Part shown: one piece after another, positions 1-8,572 of the stretch
How positions within the stretch are numbered: position 1 is the stretch's first letter
Layout of the letters: each line of letters begins with the position of its first letter
Source of the DNA: Lachnospiraceae bacterium
GTDB lineage: Bacteria > Bacillota > Clostridia > Lachnospirales > Lachnospiraceae
Direction of reading: 5' to 3'
DNA: 33,756 nucleotides
Assembly (NCBI GenBank): GCA_028724245.1
Contig: JAQYDI010000105.1
Location: 1 to 33,756 of the forward strand
Notes under the pieces: model-generated
The model's input: the letters and a program-made list of their open reading frames with translations, nothing else
Databases searched by the model: none
Told to the model about the DNA's origin: nothing
Position numbers and translations under genes: made by a program

Positions 1-1911
1 CAGTTTTTGTGTTTATGTCGTTGTTTTTGTGTGGTAACTTAACAATACATCATAAATGGAAAAACTGCTACTTTTATTTTAAGAAAAATTGAAATTTTAT
101 TGTATCGTGGGCTAGCCGTCGCGTTAGCGACTTGGTACAATGTACTCAGGAGGATTGCTGCAATGAGAGTTACTACTTCTAAATCTAAAAATTCGGAATC
201 TTTTTATATTACGAAAAGTTATATTAACCCTAAAGGAGTGAGCACCTCGGTCATTGTCCGGAAGCTCGGAACATTGGCGGATCTTTTGGTCGAACACGGT
301 CCCACCCGTGATGATGTCATGAAATGGGCAAAAGAAGAAGCACGGTTGGAAACCATAAAATATAAAAACGAACAGCAGACAAAATCAGTTCAGATCACTT
401 TCCATTCCAACCATCAGATGGACTATGATCAACAGGTCTTTTACCGCGGCGGCTACCTGTTTCTTCAATCCGTTTACTACCGACTTCAACTGCATAAAAC
501 ATGCCGGAAACTTCGGGATAAATATAAGTTTCAGTACGATATGAATTCCATCCTTTCGGACCTGATCTACGCCAGGATTCTGGAACCCTGCAGCAAGCGT
601 TCTTCTTTCAAAGTGGCGTCTGAGTTTCTGGAGAAACCTTCCTATCAGCTGCATGATATTTACCGTGCACTGGATGTCCTGGGGAGGGAGTGCGATTTTA
701 TCCAGTCAGAAGTCTACAAAAACAGTCATCTTATGGGAAAACGCAATGACAGGATCCTTTATTACGACTGCACCAACTACTACTTTGAAATCGAACAGGA
801 AGATGGGGATAAGAAATACGGGAAGAGCAAAGAACATCGTCCCAATCCGATCATCCAGATGGGAATGTTCATGGATGGCGATGGGATCCCCCTTGCTTTT
901 TCCCTGTTTCCCGGAAACTCCAACGAACAGACTTCCCTGAAACCGCTGGAAGAAAAAGTCCTCCAGGATTTCGGATGCAGGAAATTTATTTACTGCAGTG
1001 ATGCAGGGCTCGGTTCTGAAAAGATCAAAAAGATGAATCATGCAGGGGAACGTGCATTTATTGTGACACAGTCCATTAAAAAGCTGAATAAAGAGGATAA
1101 AAGCTGGGCGCTGGATCGGACCGGTTTTAAACGTGTTTCCGATGACACTCCCGTGGATCTTTCTGAGATCCCGGAAGATGATAAAGGACTGTATTACAAG
1201 GACGAGCCTTATATTTCACGCCAGCTGGACCAGCGTCTGATCGTCACTTATTCTCCCAAATATGCAAGGTATCAGAAACAGATCCGGGACCGTCAGGTGG
1301 AGCGTGCAGAAAAAATGCTGGAGTCCGGGACGGTAAAAAAAGTACGAAAAAATCCAAATGACCCTGCAAGGTTTATTGGGAAAATTGCTGCGACTGAGGA
1401 AGGGGAAGAAGCAAAGATCCATACTTATCTGGATACCGACAAGATAGCAGAAGAAGCCCGTTATGACGGCCTGTATGCGTTAACTACAGACCTGCTGGAA
1501 GATGATGTACAAGATATCCTGAAAGTAAGTGAAGGAAGATGGGAGATCGAAGAATGCTTCCGGATCATGAAAACCGATTTCGAAGCAAGGCCGATCTTTC
1601 TCCATGATGAAACACGTATCAAAGCGCATTTTCTGATCTGCTTCCTGTCACTGGCTGTTTATCGTTATCTGGAAAGGGATCTCCAAAACGCTTATACATG
1701 TGAAACAATCCTGGACAAACTGAAAAATATGAACTTCGCAGACATCCAGGGACAGGGGTATATTCCGCTCTATATCCGTGATAAGTTAACGGATGAATTG
1801 CATGCGGTATGCGGCTTTCATACCGACTATCAGTTTATAACAAAAAGTCAGATGAGAACAATTCAGAAAAAAAGTAAAGGAAGATAAAATTACTAAAGTC
1901 CGAAACGAAAG
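1..1911 (+). mobile_element. IS1634-family insertion sequence (ends not resolved)
   Basis: The element is defined by its single transposase gene. Bases 1-162 are AT-rich and noncoding. A short perfect hairpin (GTCGC, loop GTTA, GCGAC; about 119-132) lies just ahead of the ribosome-binding site, a place where insertion sequences often block read-through transcription. I could not pair terminal inverted repeats or a target duplication, and the left end may lie outside the window. The right limit is set arbitrarily before the terminator hairpin. Confidence 0.45.
163..1887 (+). CDS. IS1634-family DDE transposase
   Basis: This 574-residue DDE (RNase H-fold) transposase moves its own insertion sequence by cutting and joining DNA ends. 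The catalytic triad can be placed: D202 in YYDCTNYYFE, D280 in IYCSDAGLGSEK, and E463 within the Y-(2)-R-(3)-E-(6)-K type motif (R459 WEIEE, K470). The frame is open from 100, but the start at 163 is chosen because AGGAGG at 148-153 stands 9 nt upstream and the family begins with this MRVT-type sequence. Length is normal for the IS1634 family and no frameshift is seen, so the enzyme may be functional. It is the only supported plus-strand gene in the window. A bidirectional terminator follows 25 bp after the stop. Confidence 0.9.
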   Translation: MRVTTSKSKNSESFYITKSYINPKGVSTSVIVRKLGTLADLLVEHGPTRDDVMKWAKEEARLETIKYKNEQQTKSVQITFHSNHQMDYDQQVFYRGGYLFLQSVYYRLQLHKTCRKLRDKYKFQYDMNSILSDLIYARILEPCSKRSSFKVASEFLEKPSYQLHDIYRALDVLGRECDFIQSEVYKNSHLMGKRNDRILYYDCTNYYFEIEQEDGDKKYGKSKEHRPNPIIQMGMFMDGDGIPLAFSLFPGNSNEQTSLKPLEEKVLQDFGCRKFIYCSDAGLGSEKIKKMNHAGERAFIVTQSIKKLNKEDKSWALDRTGFKRVSDDTPVDLSEIPEDDKGLYYKDEPYISRQLDQRLIVTYSPKYARYQKQIRDRQVERAEKMLESGTVKKVRKNPNDPARFIGKIAATEEGEEAKIHTYLDTDKIAEEARYDGLYALTTDLLEDDVQDILKVSEGRWEIEECFRIMKTDFEARPIFLHDETRIKAHFLICFLSLAVYRYLERDLQNAYTCETILDKLKNMNFADIQGQGYIPLYIRDKLTDELHAVCGFHTDYQFITKSQMRTIQKKSKGR

Positions 1912-1960
1912 AAAAATCCTCGCAACACCGCATAAATACTGGCGTTGTGAGGATTTTTTT
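1912..1960. terminator. Bidirectional intrinsic terminator after the IS transposase
   Basis: The stem pairs AATCCTCGCAACACC (1915-1929) with GGCGTTGTGAGGATT (1941-1955), allowing two G-T pairs, around an 11-nt loop. A run of seven T follows on the plus strand and a run of A precedes on the left, so it can stop transcription in both directions. It separates the IS gene from the CRISPR relic. Confidence 0.8.
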
Positions 1961-2101
1961 ACTTATGAACTGTCAAAAACAGGAATGTATTTATCAGTGT
2001 AACACAAAACAGTTCCCCGTACAATACGGAAATTGCAATCTGCAGCAGCGGCAAAATACTGCTGTTATTTGCCGAATAAATACCAACAAATCAGACAGGA
2101 G

Positions 2102-2262
2102 CCACATGGTTGACTGTTGTTACTGTTTATCGACCTGCTCCTGCTGCGGACATGTACATAAAGAACGTTTCAATACAACCCTTGTTACTGTTTATCTTTT
2201 TAAAAAGACGGAAAGAATGTTTATATTCCGATGTTTCAATACAACCTTTATTACTGTTTATC
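2102..2262 (-). CRISPR. Orphan CRISPR mini-array: two 30-nt repeats plus a degenerate terminal repeat
   Basis: Repeats at 2167-2196 and 2233-2262 are 30 nt long and differ at only two positions; both begin GTTTCAATACAACC and end TTACTGTTTATC. A third copy at 2102-2131 keeps only its last 15 nt (TTGTTACTGTTTATC). The spacers are 2132-2166 (35 nt) and 2197-2232 (36 nt), giving a 65-66 bp period. Read on the minus strand the repeat ends ...ATTGAAAC, the 5' handle typical of type I-B/III crRNAs. That orientation puts the intact repeat first and the degenerate one last, the usual leader-to-trailer polarity. No cas gene is present in the window, so the array is orphan here. A chance tandem repeat is less likely because the two spacers are unrelated. 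Confidence 0.72.
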
Positions 2263-2381
2263 CCATATGCTTAAAGAATTTTCTCTTTTCTTTCATTAAT
2301 ATTATACCGCACAAAACCTGACTTGTTCAACAATTTTCCCAGTGATTTAGCATAATTTTTCAAAATCCTCGTTTTTTTAGC
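2263..2381 (-). promoter_or_regulatory. AT-rich stretch, candidate CRISPR leader
   Basis: This AT-rich, gene-free stretch abuts the best-conserved repeat on the side expected for a leader given the minus-strand repeat polarity. No convincing -35/-10 pair was identified, so the leader role is inferred from position and composition only. Confidence 0.3.
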
Positions 2382-2422
2382 AAAAATCCCCGGAAAACTT
2401 CAAATCTGAAATTTTCCGGGGA
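2382..2422 (-). terminator. Intrinsic terminator of glgA
   Basis: A perfect 11-bp stem pairs TCCCCGGAAAA (2387-2397) with TTTTCCGGGGA (2412-2422). On the minus strand it is followed by five T (A run 2382-2386). It lies about 70 bp downstream of the glgA stop. Confidence 0.8.
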
Positions 2423-2494
2423 AATATCCATCCCATATGCAATCTGTCAGGAATCCTGTAAACTACCATTCATCCTGCAGACATTTTGAGTTTC

Positions 2495-4711
2495 TTATCT
2501 TGTCAGTTCCAGATACAGATCCTTGTACTGTTTTGCGGAGTTCTCCCATGAAACATCCTTGTCCATATCTCTCTGAACCATCTCATCCCAATGCCAGCGG
2601 TCTGTGAAGAATACTGTCTTTGCTCTGTTGATGGCATCCAGCAGCAGACCTGCTTCATAACGGTCAAATGTAAAGCCGTTGCCTGTGTGGAAGAACATGT
2701 TGTAAGGTTCAACCGTATCCTTTAAGCCGCCGGTTTCACGAACGATCGGTACAGTACCGTAATGCATGGCGATCAGCTGGGTCAGGCCGCAGGGTTCAAA
2801 CTGTGAAGGTACCAGCAGGGCATCTGCACCGGCGTAGATTCTGTGAGCCCGTGTTTCGTCGTACATGATATTGGAGCAGACATTGCCTTTATAAGCACCT
2901 TCATAATAGCGGAAGGAATCTTCGTAAACCGCATCGCCGGTACCAAGTACAACAACCTGTGTATGCTCATCCACGATATAAGGCATGATGGCATTGACCA
3001 GATCGAGGCCCTTCTGATTGGTCAGTCTGGAGATCAGACCGATGACAAACTTGTGGTCATCCTGAACCAGTCCCAATTCTTCCTGTAATTTACGTTTATT
3101 TTCTCTCTTCTTATCCAGAACATTGCTGATGTCATAATTTGCGTATAATCTGGAGTCTGTCGCGGTATTCCAGATATCACAGTCAATACCGTTTACAATA
3201 CCTCTTAACTTGCCGGAATGATATCTCATATGCGCATCCAGTTTTTCGCCGTAATACGCAGTCTGGATTTCTCCTGCGTAGGTGCCGCTGACTGTTGTGA
3301 TGACATTGGAGTAGGTCAGACCGCCTTTTAACATATTGGCATCCTTGTAGCCAACCTTCAGTGCATCCTTGTTAAATACATAATCCGGAAGTCCTGACCA
3401 GTAACGGATGGTAGGGATATCGTAAATACCCTGGAAACGTAAATTATGTATGGTCAGAATAGTCTTGGCAGAAGTCAGCTTTGTATTCACAAACATGGTT
3501 CTCAGATATACGGGAACAAGAGCTGCCTGCCAGTCGTGACAGTGGATAATATCCGGAATCCAGTCCATATAATTCAAAGCAGCCAGAGCAGCTTTTGCAA
3601 AATAGCAGTATTTCGGAATGTCATCGATCAGATTTGTATAGGGATTGCCTGCGCTGAAGAACTCTTCATTGTCAATAAAGTCATATACAACGCCATCCCA
3701 TACGTATTCCATAATACCTACATAGTAAGATCTGCCATCGGCACACAGATTCATCTGGAAAGAGCCTCTGTAAATCATCTTTTCCTGATATTCCCAGGGA
3801 ATGCATTTATAACGGGGCAGGATGACCTTCACATCGCAGTTCTGTTTTACAAGAGCCTTGGGAAGAGCATACATAACATCGCCCAGACCGCCGGTCTTTA
3901 CAAAAGGATAACACTCGGATCCGATAAATGCGATGCTTCTTCTGGGAGTCGCAGGGATCTCCGGCGCCGGTTCTTCAACAGCTTCCGGCTCAGCTGCTGC
4001 CTCTTCAGCTGCAGGCGCTTCTGTTTCAGTTTTTGCGTCTTCTGCAGCTTTCACTTCTGCTGCTGCGGGCACTTCTTCTTTTACAGCTTCTACATCTTCT
4101 GTAACCGGTGCTTCTTCTGCAGCTTTTACTTCCTCAGCTGCGGGTGCTTCTTCTTTTACTGTCTTCACTTCTTCTGCAGGTTCAGCTTTCGCTGCTGCTT
4201 TCTTTGAAGCTGCTGTTTTCCTTGCGGTTGTTCTTTTCTGTGCAGGTGCCTTTTCTGTTTTTGCAGGCGCTTTTTCAGATGTTTCCTCTGCCTTTTCTTC
4301 TTTCACAGCTTCTGCTTTGGGGGCTGTTTTTTTCGCAGTCGTTCTCTTTCTTGCAGGTGCTTTCTTCTTTGCAGGTTCTGCTGCAGACGCTTCTTCTTTC
4401 TCAGTTTTTACTTCCTCTGCAGGTTCTGCTTTAGGGGATTCGGCTTTTTCTGTTTCAACTGCTTTTACTGTTTCTGCTTCTTTTACAGCTTCTGCTTCTT
4501 TTACAGCTTCTGCCGCGGGGGATTCGGCTTTAACTGCTTCTGTTTCTTTAACAGCTGCTTCCTCAGGTTTTACTGCAGCTTCTGTCTCTGCAGCTGTTAC
4601 CGTAACTGTTGTTTTCGCAGCTGTTGTTTTCGCAGCTGTTGTTTTCGCAGTTGTTTTCCGTCTGCCTGTTGTCTTTGCTGCTGTGCTTGCTTTTTTTGTC
4701 CTATTAGCCAT
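2495..4711 (-). CDS. glgA: Glycogen synthase GlgA with a long low-complexity N-terminal extension
   Basis: ADP-glucose:alpha-1,4-glucan synthase (GT5), which elongates glycogen in the cytosol. The catalytic part, residues about 258-738, has the usual GlgA length (~480). It shows the substrate loop KTGGLGDV (272-279), HDW (392-394), SRLTNQKG (561-568) and the C-terminal PSQFEPCGLTQ active-site segment (635-645). Residues 1-257 are unusual: almost only A, K, E, T, P and V, with basic histone-H1-like patches (KKAPARKRTTAKK, QKRTTARKTAASKK) alternating with acidic stretches. A tandem TTAAK block near residues 22-35 is encoded by 15-bp DNA repeats. The start has GGAGG 6 nt upstream. No other glg genes adjoin it. 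The extension is in frame with no stop, so it is part of the protein unless translation also starts internally; I see no convincing internal site. Confidence 0.93.
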   Translation of the reverse strand: MANRTKKASTAAKTTGRRKTTAKTTAAKTTAAKTTVTVTAAETEAAVKPEEAAVKETEAVKAESPAAEAVKEAEAVKEAETVKAVETEKAESPKAEPAEEVKTEKEEASAAEPAKKKAPARKRTTAKKTAPKAEAVKEEKAEETSEKAPAKTEKAPAQKRTTARKTAASKKAAAKAEPAEEVKTVKEEAPAAEEVKAAEEAPVTEDVEAVKEEVPAAAEVKAAEDAKTETEAPAAEEAAAEPEAVEEPAPEIPATPRRSIAFIGSECYPFVKTGGLGDVMYALPKALVKQNCDVKVILPRYKCIPWEYQEKMIYRGSFQMNLCADGRSYYVGIMEYVWDGVVYDFIDNEEFFSAGNPYTNLIDDIPKYCYFAKAALAALNYMDWIPDIIHCHDWQAALVPVYLRTMFVNTKLTSAKTILTIHNLRFQGIYDIPTIRYWSGLPDYVFNKDALKVGYKDANMLKGGLTYSNVITTVSGTYAGEIQTAYYGEKLDAHMRYHSGKLRGIVNGIDCDIWNTATDSRLYANYDISNVLDKKRENKRKLQEELGLVQDDHKFVIGLISRLTNQKGLDLVNAIMPYIVDEHTQVVVLGTGDAVYEDSFRYYEGAYKGNVCSNIMYDETRAHRIYAGADALLVPSQFEPCGLTQLIAMHYGTVPIVRETGGLKDTVEPYNMFFHTGNGFTFDRYEAGLLLDAINRAKTVFFTDRWHWDEMVQRDMDKDVSWENSAKQYKDLYLELTR

Positions 4712-4853
4712 TTGATACCTCCAAAATTAATCATAATGTGCAGTGATTCCGGGTAAACCGAAATATCCATTCCGGTTCTGAACCGCCGCCATAACATTAT
4801 TAACATTATTCGTAACTGTTCATTATCTCTCATTTGGTAAGCTTTTCCGCATT

Positions 4854-4859
4854 ATTATA
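4854..4859 (-). promoter_or_regulatory. Candidate -10 box of glgA in the 311-bp gap 4712-5022
   Basis: On the minus strand a perfect TATAAT lies in an AT-rich tract about 140 bp upstream of glgA. The -35 (TTCTTA-like at 16 bp) is poor. The remainder of the gap 4712-5022 contains no gene I can support. A small GGAATTCC/CCGG palindromic patch at about 4903-4921 may help end pgsA transcription but has no T-run. Confidence 0.25.
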
Positions 4860-5022
4860 TCATAATTTCCATAATAAGAACATATCATAATTTCTGATTT
4901 TTGCCGGTAATTCCGGAATTCCTTGTATTTTTTTGCACTTTCTCCAGCCATCTGTTCAGGAGTCTGTCTTTTGTTTTTGTTGATTCTGCTGTCAGCACTG
5001 TTTTAATGTTTCTGTCTCCTGT

Positions 5023-5598
5023 CTATCTCTTTTCTTCGCTTTCTGTCTGCCTCTTTTTTCTGATAATTCCAATGTGAAATTTCAGATACATACCGGCGGA
5101 AAACAGTTCCACTGCAATCATCACTGCAAGAATTCCATTGCTGGCTGCCTCCGGCATACCGGGTCCAAACAGCAGGATCAGAACACCCGCATCGACAGCA
5201 GCAGTACAGATTTTCCCATACCACTGCGCGCCGTTTAAGGCCTTTTTCACCCGCATCAGATACAATCCCATGATGCCCATATATGCTTCTTTCAGCAAAA
5301 ATACAACCAGAAACACCCACATCCGGGGATGTCTTAAAGCAACAGCAAGCGCAAGCGTTCCCTGTACCAGCTTATCTGTTACCGGGTCAAGAATTTTCCC
5401 GAAATTCGTAACCATATCATATTTTCTCGCTATATATCCATCCAGCGCATCTGAAAGAAATATGACTACCAGCAGCAGAAATGCAGCTGCAAATTCCGCT
5501 GCTGTCTCTGCACGATTGTAATTTACCAGAAAAACAGGCAGCATCAGCACCCGGAAATATCCAATCAGATTCGGTATGGAAAACAACTCTTTTAACAT
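5023..5598 (-). CDS. pgsA: CDP-alcohol phosphatidyltransferase, PgsA-like
   Basis: An integral membrane enzyme of about 191 residues that transfers a phosphatidyl group from CDP-diacylglycerol to an alcohol, most probably glycerol-3-phosphate in phosphatidylglycerol synthesis. The N-terminus has the PgsA-like IPNLIGYFRVLMLP. The family catalytic motif D-x2-D-G-x2-A-R-x8-G-x3-D-x3-D is complete (SDALDGYIARKYD ... GKILDPVTDK). Several hydrophobic helices follow and the C-terminus is very basic. The start at 5598 is preferred over 5634: AGAGGTG sits just upstream of 5598, while the 5634 ATG is fused to a TATAAT box that starts transcription further in. It lies downstream of the P-type ATPase and may be co-transcribed as well as having its own promoter. 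Substrate alcohol is inferred. Confidence 0.85.
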   Translation of the reverse strand: MLKELFSIPNLIGYFRVLMLPVFLVNYNRAETAAEFAAAFLLLVVIFLSDALDGYIARKYDMVTNFGKILDPVTDKLVQGTLALAVALRHPRMWVFLVVFLLKEAYMGIMGLYLMRVKKALNGAQWYGKICTAAVDAGVLILLFGPGMPEAASNGILAVMIAVELFSAGMYLKFHIGIIRKKRQTESEEKR

Positions 5599-5632
5599 TG
5601 CACACCTCTGTCTTTCGTTTATTTCTGAAAAC

Positions 5633-5660
5633 ATTATACGCTGAAAAATATAATATTCAA
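5633..5660 (-). promoter_or_regulatory. Sigma-70 type promoter of pgsA
   Basis: On the minus strand TTGAAT (5655-5660), a 16-bp spacer and a perfect TATAAT (5633-5638). The predicted transcript begins about 5626, 28 nt ahead of the chosen pgsA start and its ribosome-binding site. Confidence 0.6.
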
Positions 5661-5664
5661 CCTG

Positions 5665-8289
5665 TTATCGTGTTTTTTCCTCTGCCTGTTCTTTTATTAC
5701 CCGGCATATCTGGATCAATGCAGTCGGTACAGATGCCAGACAGACAATGCTGCATACCTGCATCGCTCCCAGCGGTTCCACCAGAAATAATCCCTGCATG
5801 CACGGAATCCATAAAACAGCTGCCAGCAGAAAAACGCCTGCTGCAAAAGCCGCCAGACTCCATCGGTTGCTTCTTAAACCGATCCTGAAAATCGAAAAAT
5901 CACTTCTGCATGTAAATCCATGGAACAGCCGTGCCAGCGTTAACGTGGCAAATGCCATTGTACTTGCAGTCGCTGAACTAACCGACATCCCCTGCGCATA
6001 TGCCATCTGCGTCGCTGCAGCAATAAGCAGTCCGTATCCCGACAGCTTTATCGTAAAATCTTTTGTAAACATGCCTTTTTTCGGGTTTCTGGGTTTATTT
6101 TTCAGCAGTGCCGGGTCAGAGGGCTCCATGCCGATGGCCAGTGCCGGCAGAGAATCCGTAAGCAGATTGATAAACAGCAGATGGACCGGCTCAAAAGGCG
6201 TATCCAGCGCCATAAATGAACAGTACAATACAACCAGAATCGCTGCCAGATTTCCCGAAAGCAGAAAACGGATAGCATTCATGATATTTCTGTACACGTT
6301 TCGTCCATTCAGAACTGCCTTTATGATGGTTGCAAAATTATCATCCGCCAGTATCATTGCCGATGCATCTTTGGAAACCTCCGTACCGGTCATTCCCATG
6401 GCAACGCCGATATCAGCCTTTTTCAGCGCCGGTGCATCATTGACGCCGTCTCCTGTCATGGCAGTGATATGCCCTTTCCGCTGCCATGCTTCTACGATAC
6501 GGATCTTATTTTCCGGCGATACTCTGGCATATACCGAAATTCTGTCAAGTTTTTGATCCAGTTCCTCATCAGACATCCGGTCCAGTTCCTGACCGGTAAC
6601 CGCCAGATCTCCCTTCTGATAAATACCGATCTGTTCTGCAATGGCAGCTGCTGTCACCTTATGGTCACCGGTAATCATCACCGGTTTGATACCCGCGCTG
6701 ACCGCATCCGATACGGCCTTCACAGACTCTTCTCTTGGCGGATCGATCATGGCGGCCATCCCTGTAAACACATATCCATACTCACTTTCAGCTGATAATA
6801 CATCATTTTCCTGACATTCCCTGTATACAAATGCCAGCACACGCAGACCATTTTCGGAAAATATCTGATTCTGCCGGAGGATTTTCTCTTTATCCGCCTT
6901 TTCTATGGAGCGTATGCCCTCACCTTCTGCTATATAATCGATCCTGTCCAGCAGCACATCCACCGCACCTTTGATAAACACCGTGGATATACCATTGACG
7001 CGATATTTGCTGCTCATGAATTTGCGGTCCGAATCAAAGGGAATTTCATCCATACGCGGCATCATGCTCCGGATTTCTTCTTCCTTGATTCCATCCTTTG
7101 CAGGACCGGCTTTCCGGGCCATGTAAAGCAGGCAGGTTTCTGTCGGATCACCGATCTCTTTCCCGCCGGAAATGGATGCATCATTATTCAGAATGGCATT
7201 ATACAGAAACTGCCTGTGAAGCGGCGATGACAGTTCCAGTTTCTCCGGCGCCATGCATCTGCCGTCCAGATATACTTCCGTCACGGTCATTCTGTTCTGC
7301 GTCAAAGTACCTGTTTTATCGGAACAGATCACAGAAACACAGCCCAGACTTTCCACTGCTTTCAGATCCTTGATAATTGCATGATCCGCAGCCATTTTTC
7401 CCGTACCCATGGCCTGAACGATGGTCACAATGGAACCGAGCGCTTCCGGAATGGCTGCAACTGCCAGTGCAACCGCAAACATCATTGCATCCGGAACCGG
7501 TTCGCCCTGATGGAGCCTGAGCCCAAATACCACAGCACTGATACCCATAATAAGAATGGCCAGTTTTCTGCTGAAATCATCCAGACTTATCTGCAGAGGT
7601 GTTTTCTTCTCCTTTGTATTATTCATAAGAGCTGCAATCCTGCCCATTTCGGTATGCATTCCCGTGGCCGTTACCAGCACCCTGGCCCTGCCATACGTAA
7701 CCAGACTGCCGGAAAATACCATATTGCTTCTGTCACCCAGTGCCGCTTCCCCTGCAATCTCCACATCTTTTTTATTCACATTGACAGACTCACCGGTCAG
7801 TGAACTTTCATTTACCTGCAGAGAATAATTCTCGATAATACGCCCATCCGCTGCGGCCATATCGCCCGCTTCCAGCAGCAGTACATCACCCGGCACAATT
7901 TCTTTTGCAGGAATCTCCATCTTTCTTCCGTCTCTGAGCACCTTCGCCCCCGGAGCAGACAGTTCCCGCAGAGAGTTCAGCGACTTCTCCGCTTTTACAT
8001 ACTGCACCGTACCGAGAACCGCATTTAAAACAAGCACCGCGAAAATTACCAGGGTGCTTTCCCCATTGCCTGAGAGCATGGAGACAGCTGCAGCGATCAT
8101 CAGGATCACTACCAGCATATCCGCAAACTGTTCCAGAAATATTCGGAATATGCTTTTCCTGCCCGTTTCCTCCAGAACATTTTCCCCGTATTTCTGCAGC
8201 AGTCCGGCCGCTTTTTCACCGGTATGTCCCTGCGGACCTCCATACTGTTCAAACAGTTCCTGTTTGCTTTGCTGATAAACTTCTTTCAT
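5665..8289 (-). CDS. Calcium-type P-type ATPase (P2 family)
   Basis: An 874-residue cation pump that uses ATP to export a divalent cation, probably Ca2+, across the membrane. All hallmarks are present: actuator TGES (165-168), phosphorylation motif CSDKTGTLTQN with D324, MITGD (538-542), hinge TGDGVNDAP (612-620), M4 IPEALG (E282) and M6 NLLTDSLPA (N708, D712). In M5 the SERCA site-I glutamate is replaced by alanine (SGNLAA, N680/A683). That pattern fits single-Ca pumps such as PMCA or Listeria LMCA1. The start has AAGGAGT upstream. It is separated from the defence operon behind it by a strong terminator, and pgsA follows on the same strand. Ion specificity is inferred from the site residues, not proven; Mn2+ is possible. 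Confidence 0.9.
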   Translation of the reverse strand: MKEVYQQSKQELFEQYGGPQGHTGEKAAGLLQKYGENVLEETGRKSIFRIFLEQFADMLVVILMIAAAVSMLSGNGESTLVIFAVLVLNAVLGTVQYVKAEKSLNSLRELSAPGAKVLRDGRKMEIPAKEIVPGDVLLLEAGDMAAADGRIIENYSLQVNESSLTGESVNVNKKDVEIAGEAALGDRSNMVFSGSLVTYGRARVLVTATGMHTEMGRIAALMNNTKEKKTPLQISLDDFSRKLAILIMGISAVVFGLRLHQGEPVPDAMMFAVALAVAAIPEALGSIVTIVQAMGTGKMAADHAIIKDLKAVESLGCVSVICSDKTGTLTQNRMTVTEVYLDGRCMAPEKLELSSPLHRQFLYNAILNNDASISGGKEIGDPTETCLLYMARKAGPAKDGIKEEEIRSMMPRMDEIPFDSDRKFMSSKYRVNGISTVFIKGAVDVLLDRIDYIAEGEGIRSIEKADKEKILRQNQIFSENGLRVLAFVYRECQENDVLSAESEYGYVFTGMAAMIDPPREESVKAVSDAVSAGIKPVMITGDHKVTAAAIAEQIGIYQKGDLAVTGQELDRMSDEELDQKLDRISVYARVSPENKIRIVEAWQRKGHITAMTGDGVNDAPALKKADIGVAMGMTGTEVSKDASAMILADDNFATIIKAVLNGRNVYRNIMNAIRFLLSGNLAAILVVLYCSFMALDTPFEPVHLLFINLLTDSLPALAIGMEPSDPALLKNKPRNPKKGMFTKDFTIKLSGYGLLIAAATQMAYAQGMSVSSATASTMAFATLTLARLFHGFTCRSDFSIFRIGLRSNRWSLAAFAAGVFLLAAVLWIPCMQGLFLVEPLGAMQVCSIVCLASVPTALIQICRVIKEQAEEKTR

Positions 8290-8375
8290 GCGCTTTCACT
8301 CCTTACATCCAGTCACAATAGTTTCCCTTTCCGTTATGTTTTTTTCTTTCCATTCAGAAATCTCCTCTGCTGTAC

Positions 8376-8428
8376 AAAAAAGAACAAGACCTTCTGTGCA
8401 CAGTAAATGTACACAAAAAGTCTTGTTC
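8376..8428 (-). terminator. Strong intrinsic terminator closing the jet operon
   Basis: The arms GAACAAGAC (8382-8390) and GTCTTGTTC (8420-8428) pair perfectly. The stem extends inward with TGTG/CACA pairs. On the minus strand six T follow (A run 8376-8381). It lies about 145 bp after the jetD stop and just ahead of the P-type ATPase. The stretch 8429-8572 between them shows no gene. Confidence 0.85.
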
Positions 8429-8572
8429 AACAATTTAAATCAACTGTCACCGGGCCTCCGGTCTCAAAAGACGTCCTGACGAAAACCCGGACATGCACCG
8501 CATGCAACTACTCCCTTTCTGCTGGTAACAGTATTAGCAGGATTTCCTTGAAAAATCAACCTTACCTGTCTG

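Noticed and set aside
1947-2321. 124-codon plus-strand ORF
   Set aside because: It runs through the IS terminator and the CRISPR repeats; its repeated NTT(L/F)(V/I)TVY segments are simply translated repeats. There is no ribosome-binding site.
3446-4715. Long plus-strand ORFs opposite glgA (Ser/Ala/Phe- and Leu-rich)
   Set aside because: They are antisense shadows of the GCN/AAR/GAR-rich extension, which has few stops on the other strand. None has a start context.
4597-4833. 78-codon minus-strand ORF overlapping the glgA start
   Set aside because: Out-of-frame reading of the 15-bp repeats (KQQLR repeats); the real glgA start and its ribosome-binding site lie inside it.
8447-8466. CACCGGGCCTCCGGT hairpin after jetD
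   Set aside because: Only five base pairs with no T-run; the true terminator is the long hairpin at 8376-8428.
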